A stretch of 7,187 nt of DNA from an uncultured bacterium (GTDB lineage: Bacteria > Actinomycetota > Coriobacteriia > Coriobacteriales > Coriobacteriaceae), in assembly GCA_905215945.1 (NCBI GenBank), contig CAJMRZ010000070.1:1-7187 (forward strand), written 5' to 3'. A program made the position numbers and the translations under genes. How positions within the stretch are numbered: position 1 is the stretch's first letter; each line of letters starts with the position of its first letter. This document shows positions 5,518-7,187 of this stretch, piece by piece. The notes beneath the pieces are model-generated. The model did no database searches and was not told the origin of the DNA. It was given only the letters and a program-made list of their open reading frames with translations.

Positions 5518-7187
5518 CTAAACCTCCATGACGACCGGGATGATCATCGGACGGGTGCGCGTACGGCTCCAGATAAAGTTGGAGAGCGAATCGCGCACGG
5601 CCTTGCGAATGGCATCGGAGCCGCTGCTCGTAAAGCTAAACTTGCCCTTCTCGATCGTCTTCATGATGGACGCGGAGGCATCCTCGGAGAACTGGTCGTC
5701 GATGGCAAACGAAACGCCGCGGCCCGAGAACTCGATAGCCTCGATCTTCTTGTGCTTGAGCGAGACGATGGCAACAGCCGTGACCATACCGTCGTTGGCG
5801 AGCTTCTGGCGATCGCGCAGGACAATGGGGTCGGTATCGCCGATGCGCAGACCGTCGACATAGACAACGCCGGACTCGACGGGCGCACCGCGTTTGACGA
5901 TACCGCCGCGCATCTCGAGCGTGTCGCCGTTATCGAGGATAAAGATATGATCGTCCTTGATGCCCATCTTGCGAGCCAGCTGGGCATGGGCGCGCAGATG
6001 CACGGCTTCACCGTGAACCGGCATAAAGTACGTGGGCTTGGCCATGGCCATCAGGAGCTTGAGCTCCTCCTGGCTGCCGTGGCCCGAGACGTGGACGAGG
6101 GCACGGGACTTATCCCAGACGTCGCAGCCAAGCTTGGCCAGGCTGTTGACGACCTGCTGGACGGCTTTCTCGTTACCGGGGACCGGCGTTGCCGAGAGGA
6201 TAACGGTATCGCCCTCGTGGATGGAGAGCGTCTTGTGCTCTCCGTTGGCCATGCGGGACAGGGCCGACAGCGGCTCGCCCTGCGAACCGGTGCACATGAC
6301 GACGATCTTGTCGTCGGGCAGGTTATCGATATCGAAGGCATCGATGATATCGGCATCGTCGATGTTGAGGTAGCCAAGCTCGCGCGCCACGCGGGTGTTA
6401 GTGAGCATGGAGCGACCGGTCACAACGACCTTACGGCCGCACTTGCGGGCGGCATCGCAGATCTGCTGCAGACGATGGATGTGGCTCGAGAACGACGCGA
6501 CGAACACGCGACCCGGCGCGTTCTTGATGGCGTGCAGCAAGTTGGGACCAACCTCGGCCTCGGACTTGGTAAAGCCGGGAACCGTGGCATTGGTGGAGTC
6601 GGAAAGCAGCAGGTCGATGCCCTGCTTGGCAAAGCGGCTGATAGCGGCGTAGTCGGGCGTGACGCCGTCGATGGGCGTCTGGTCGAGCTTAAAGTCGCCG
6701 GTGTGCATAACGGTGCCCTGATTGGTGCGGATGAACACGCCCAGAGCGCCGGGGATGGAGTGCGTCATCGAGAAGAAGTCGAGCGAGATGCCGCCGAGGT
6801 TGACATGGCTGCCGCCCTTGACCTCGCGGAACTTGGGTGCGCGGATGCGGAACTCAGAAAGCTTGCCCTCGATAAAGCCAAGCGTCAGCTTGCTCGAGAA
6901 GATGGGCACCTTATTGTTGAGGTCCTGCAGCAGATACGGAAGCGAACCGGTGTGGTCCTCGTGGCCGTGGGTGACGACGATACCGCGGAGCTTCTCCTCG
7001 TTCTCCAAAACATAGGTGTAGTCGGGAAGCACCAGGTCGATACCGGGCTGGGAGTCGTCGGGGAACATGAGGCCAGCGTCGACGAGCACCATGTCGTCAC
7101 CGCACTCGAAGACCGTCATGTTCTTACCGATGCCGTCAAGGCCGCCGAGCGGGATGATCTTCAAGGGAGATGATTTTTTAGCTGCCA
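5518..7187 (-). CDS. rnj: Ribonuclease J (beta-CASP metallo-beta-lactamase RNase), 5' end just outside the window
   Basis: Cytoplasmic zinc-dependent RNase that acts as endonuclease and 5'-3' exonuclease in mRNA decay and rRNA maturation. Counting from the in-frame TTG at 7164, the metallo-beta-lactamase motifs are HGHEDH at residues 66-71, the SIPG loop with His135, HTGDFK with Asp157, and SDSTNA at 188-193. The beta-CASP part follows with SSHIH at 226-230, then HVSGHGSQEE at about 358-367 and PVHGE with His384. A C-terminal domain covers about 450-548. All expected metal ligands are present. The TTG has no ribosome binding site, and the frame stays open to the window edge through codons for A-A-K-K-S-S-P. 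The last two bases read TG, so the true start is probably an NTG whose first base is position 7188, giving 556 residues. That renumbers the motif to His74/His76/Asp78/His79, as in Bacillus RNase J1 (about 555 residues). It ends in TAG at 5518-5520, one base before ftsK. Confidence 0.96.
   Translation of the reverse strand, partial: AAKKSSPLKIIPLGGLDGIGKNMTVFECGDDMVLVDAGLMFPDDSQPGIDLVLPDYTYVLENEEKLRGIVVTHGHEDHTGSLPYLLQDLNNKVPIFSSKLTLGFIEGKLSEFRIRAPKFREVKGGSHVNLGGISLDFFSMTHSIPGALGVFIRTNQGTVMHTGDFKLDQTPIDGVTPDYAAISRFAKQGIDLLLSDSTNATVPGFTKSEAEVGPNLLHAIKNAPGRVFVASFSSHIHRLQQICDAARKCGRKVVVTGRSMLTNTRVARELGYLNIDDADIIDAFDIDNLPDDKIVVMCTGSQGEPLSALSRMANGEHKTLSIHEGDTVILSATPVPGNEKAVQQVVNSLAKLGCDVWDKSRALVHVSGHGSQEELKLLMAMAKPTYFMPVHGEAVHLRAHAQLARKMGIKDDHIFILDNGDTLEMRGGIVKRGAPVESGVVYVDGLRIGDTDPIVLRDRQKLANDGMVTAVAIVSLKHKKIEAIEFSGRGVSFAIDDQFSEDASASIMKTIEKGKFSFTSSGSDAIRKAVRDSLSNFIWSRTRTRPMIIPVVMEV
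5521..5527 (-). promoter_or_regulatory. Ribosome binding site of ftsK, inside the end of the RNase J gene
   Basis: On the minus strand the bases read GGAGGTT, and GGAGG lies 6 bases before the TTG at 5516-5514. The site is formed by the last codons of RNase J (Met-Glu-Val). It supports the TTG start and implies that ribosomes finishing RNase J reload onto ftsK. Confidence 0.85.

Larger units (their letters stand above)
1..7187 (-). other. Probable single operon rnj-ftsK-rodZ-yajQ-rimO
   Basis: Five genes lie on the same strand with junctions of +1 base, -1 base (overlap), 26 bases and 27 bases. Each internal gene has its own ribosome binding site, and none of the gaps holds a hairpin with a T-run or a recognisable -35/-10 pair. 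Both ends of the transcription unit lie outside the window, so the promoter and terminator cannot be seen. Confidence 0.75.

Noticed and set aside
4485..5531. Plus-strand open frame (348 codons) opposite the FtsK membrane and linker region
   Set aside because: Same register effect. The minus strand encodes membrane segments and the acidic linker of FtsK.
5317..7173. Very long plus-strand open frame (618 codons) opposite RNase J and the start of ftsK
   Set aside because: It is in exact codon register with RNase J, so it stays open only because that gene avoids TTA, CTA and TCA. Its protein is a rich mix of Asp, Gly, Val, Leu and Arg with no recognisable domain, and the minus-strand gene is certain.

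Overview
The window is a stretch of core bacterial chromosome. All genes lie on the minus strand and are packed head to tail, so the transcription order runs from high to low coordinates: RNase J (cut at its start by the window edge), FtsK/SpoIIIE DNA translocase, a RodZ-like membrane protein, YajQ, and RimO (cut at its C-terminal end by the window edge). The DNA is GC-rich, with strong avoidance of A/T-rich codons. Gene content and order, together with the Lys/Thr/Asp-rich low-complexity parts of the membrane proteins, fit a high-GC Gram-positive, most plausibly a member of the Coriobacteriia (Collinsella/Olsenella-like). That placement is an inference from memory of gene order and is not proven by the sequence.

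Layout: 7187-5518 RNase J; 5516-2736 FtsK; 2736-1225 RodZ-like; 1198-701 YajQ; 673-1 RimO. There is no non-coding stretch longer than 27 bases. The first two junctions are translationally coupled: the GGAGG ribosome binding site sits inside the last codons of the upstream gene, ftsK starts with TTG one base after the RNase J stop, and rodZ overlaps the ftsK stop by one base (TGATG). The last two junctions are 26-27 base gaps, each with an AAAGGA site. I see no terminator or internal promoter, so the block is probably one transcript that begins beyond the right edge and continues beyond the left edge.

The products serve basic functions: mRNA decay and rRNA maturation (RNase J), chromosome clearance at the division septum (FtsK), cell shape and wall synthesis (RodZ), nucleotide binding of uncertain role (YajQ), and methylthiolation of ribosomal protein S12 (RimO). 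FtsK and RodZ both act at the envelope during growth and division. RNase J and RimO both concern the RNA/translation machinery.

I do not see a new defence, mobile or signalling system here. The most interesting signals lie inside the disordered parts of known proteins. The FtsK linker carries a 12-residue motif twice, exactly 50 residues apart, and all five nucleotide differences between the copies are silent. The RodZ-like protein has a long Arg/Gly-rich cytoplasmic linker and an extra Thr/Asp/Gly repeat tail after its usual C-terminal domain. The RimO fragment departs from the family consensus just after the radical-SAM core begins.
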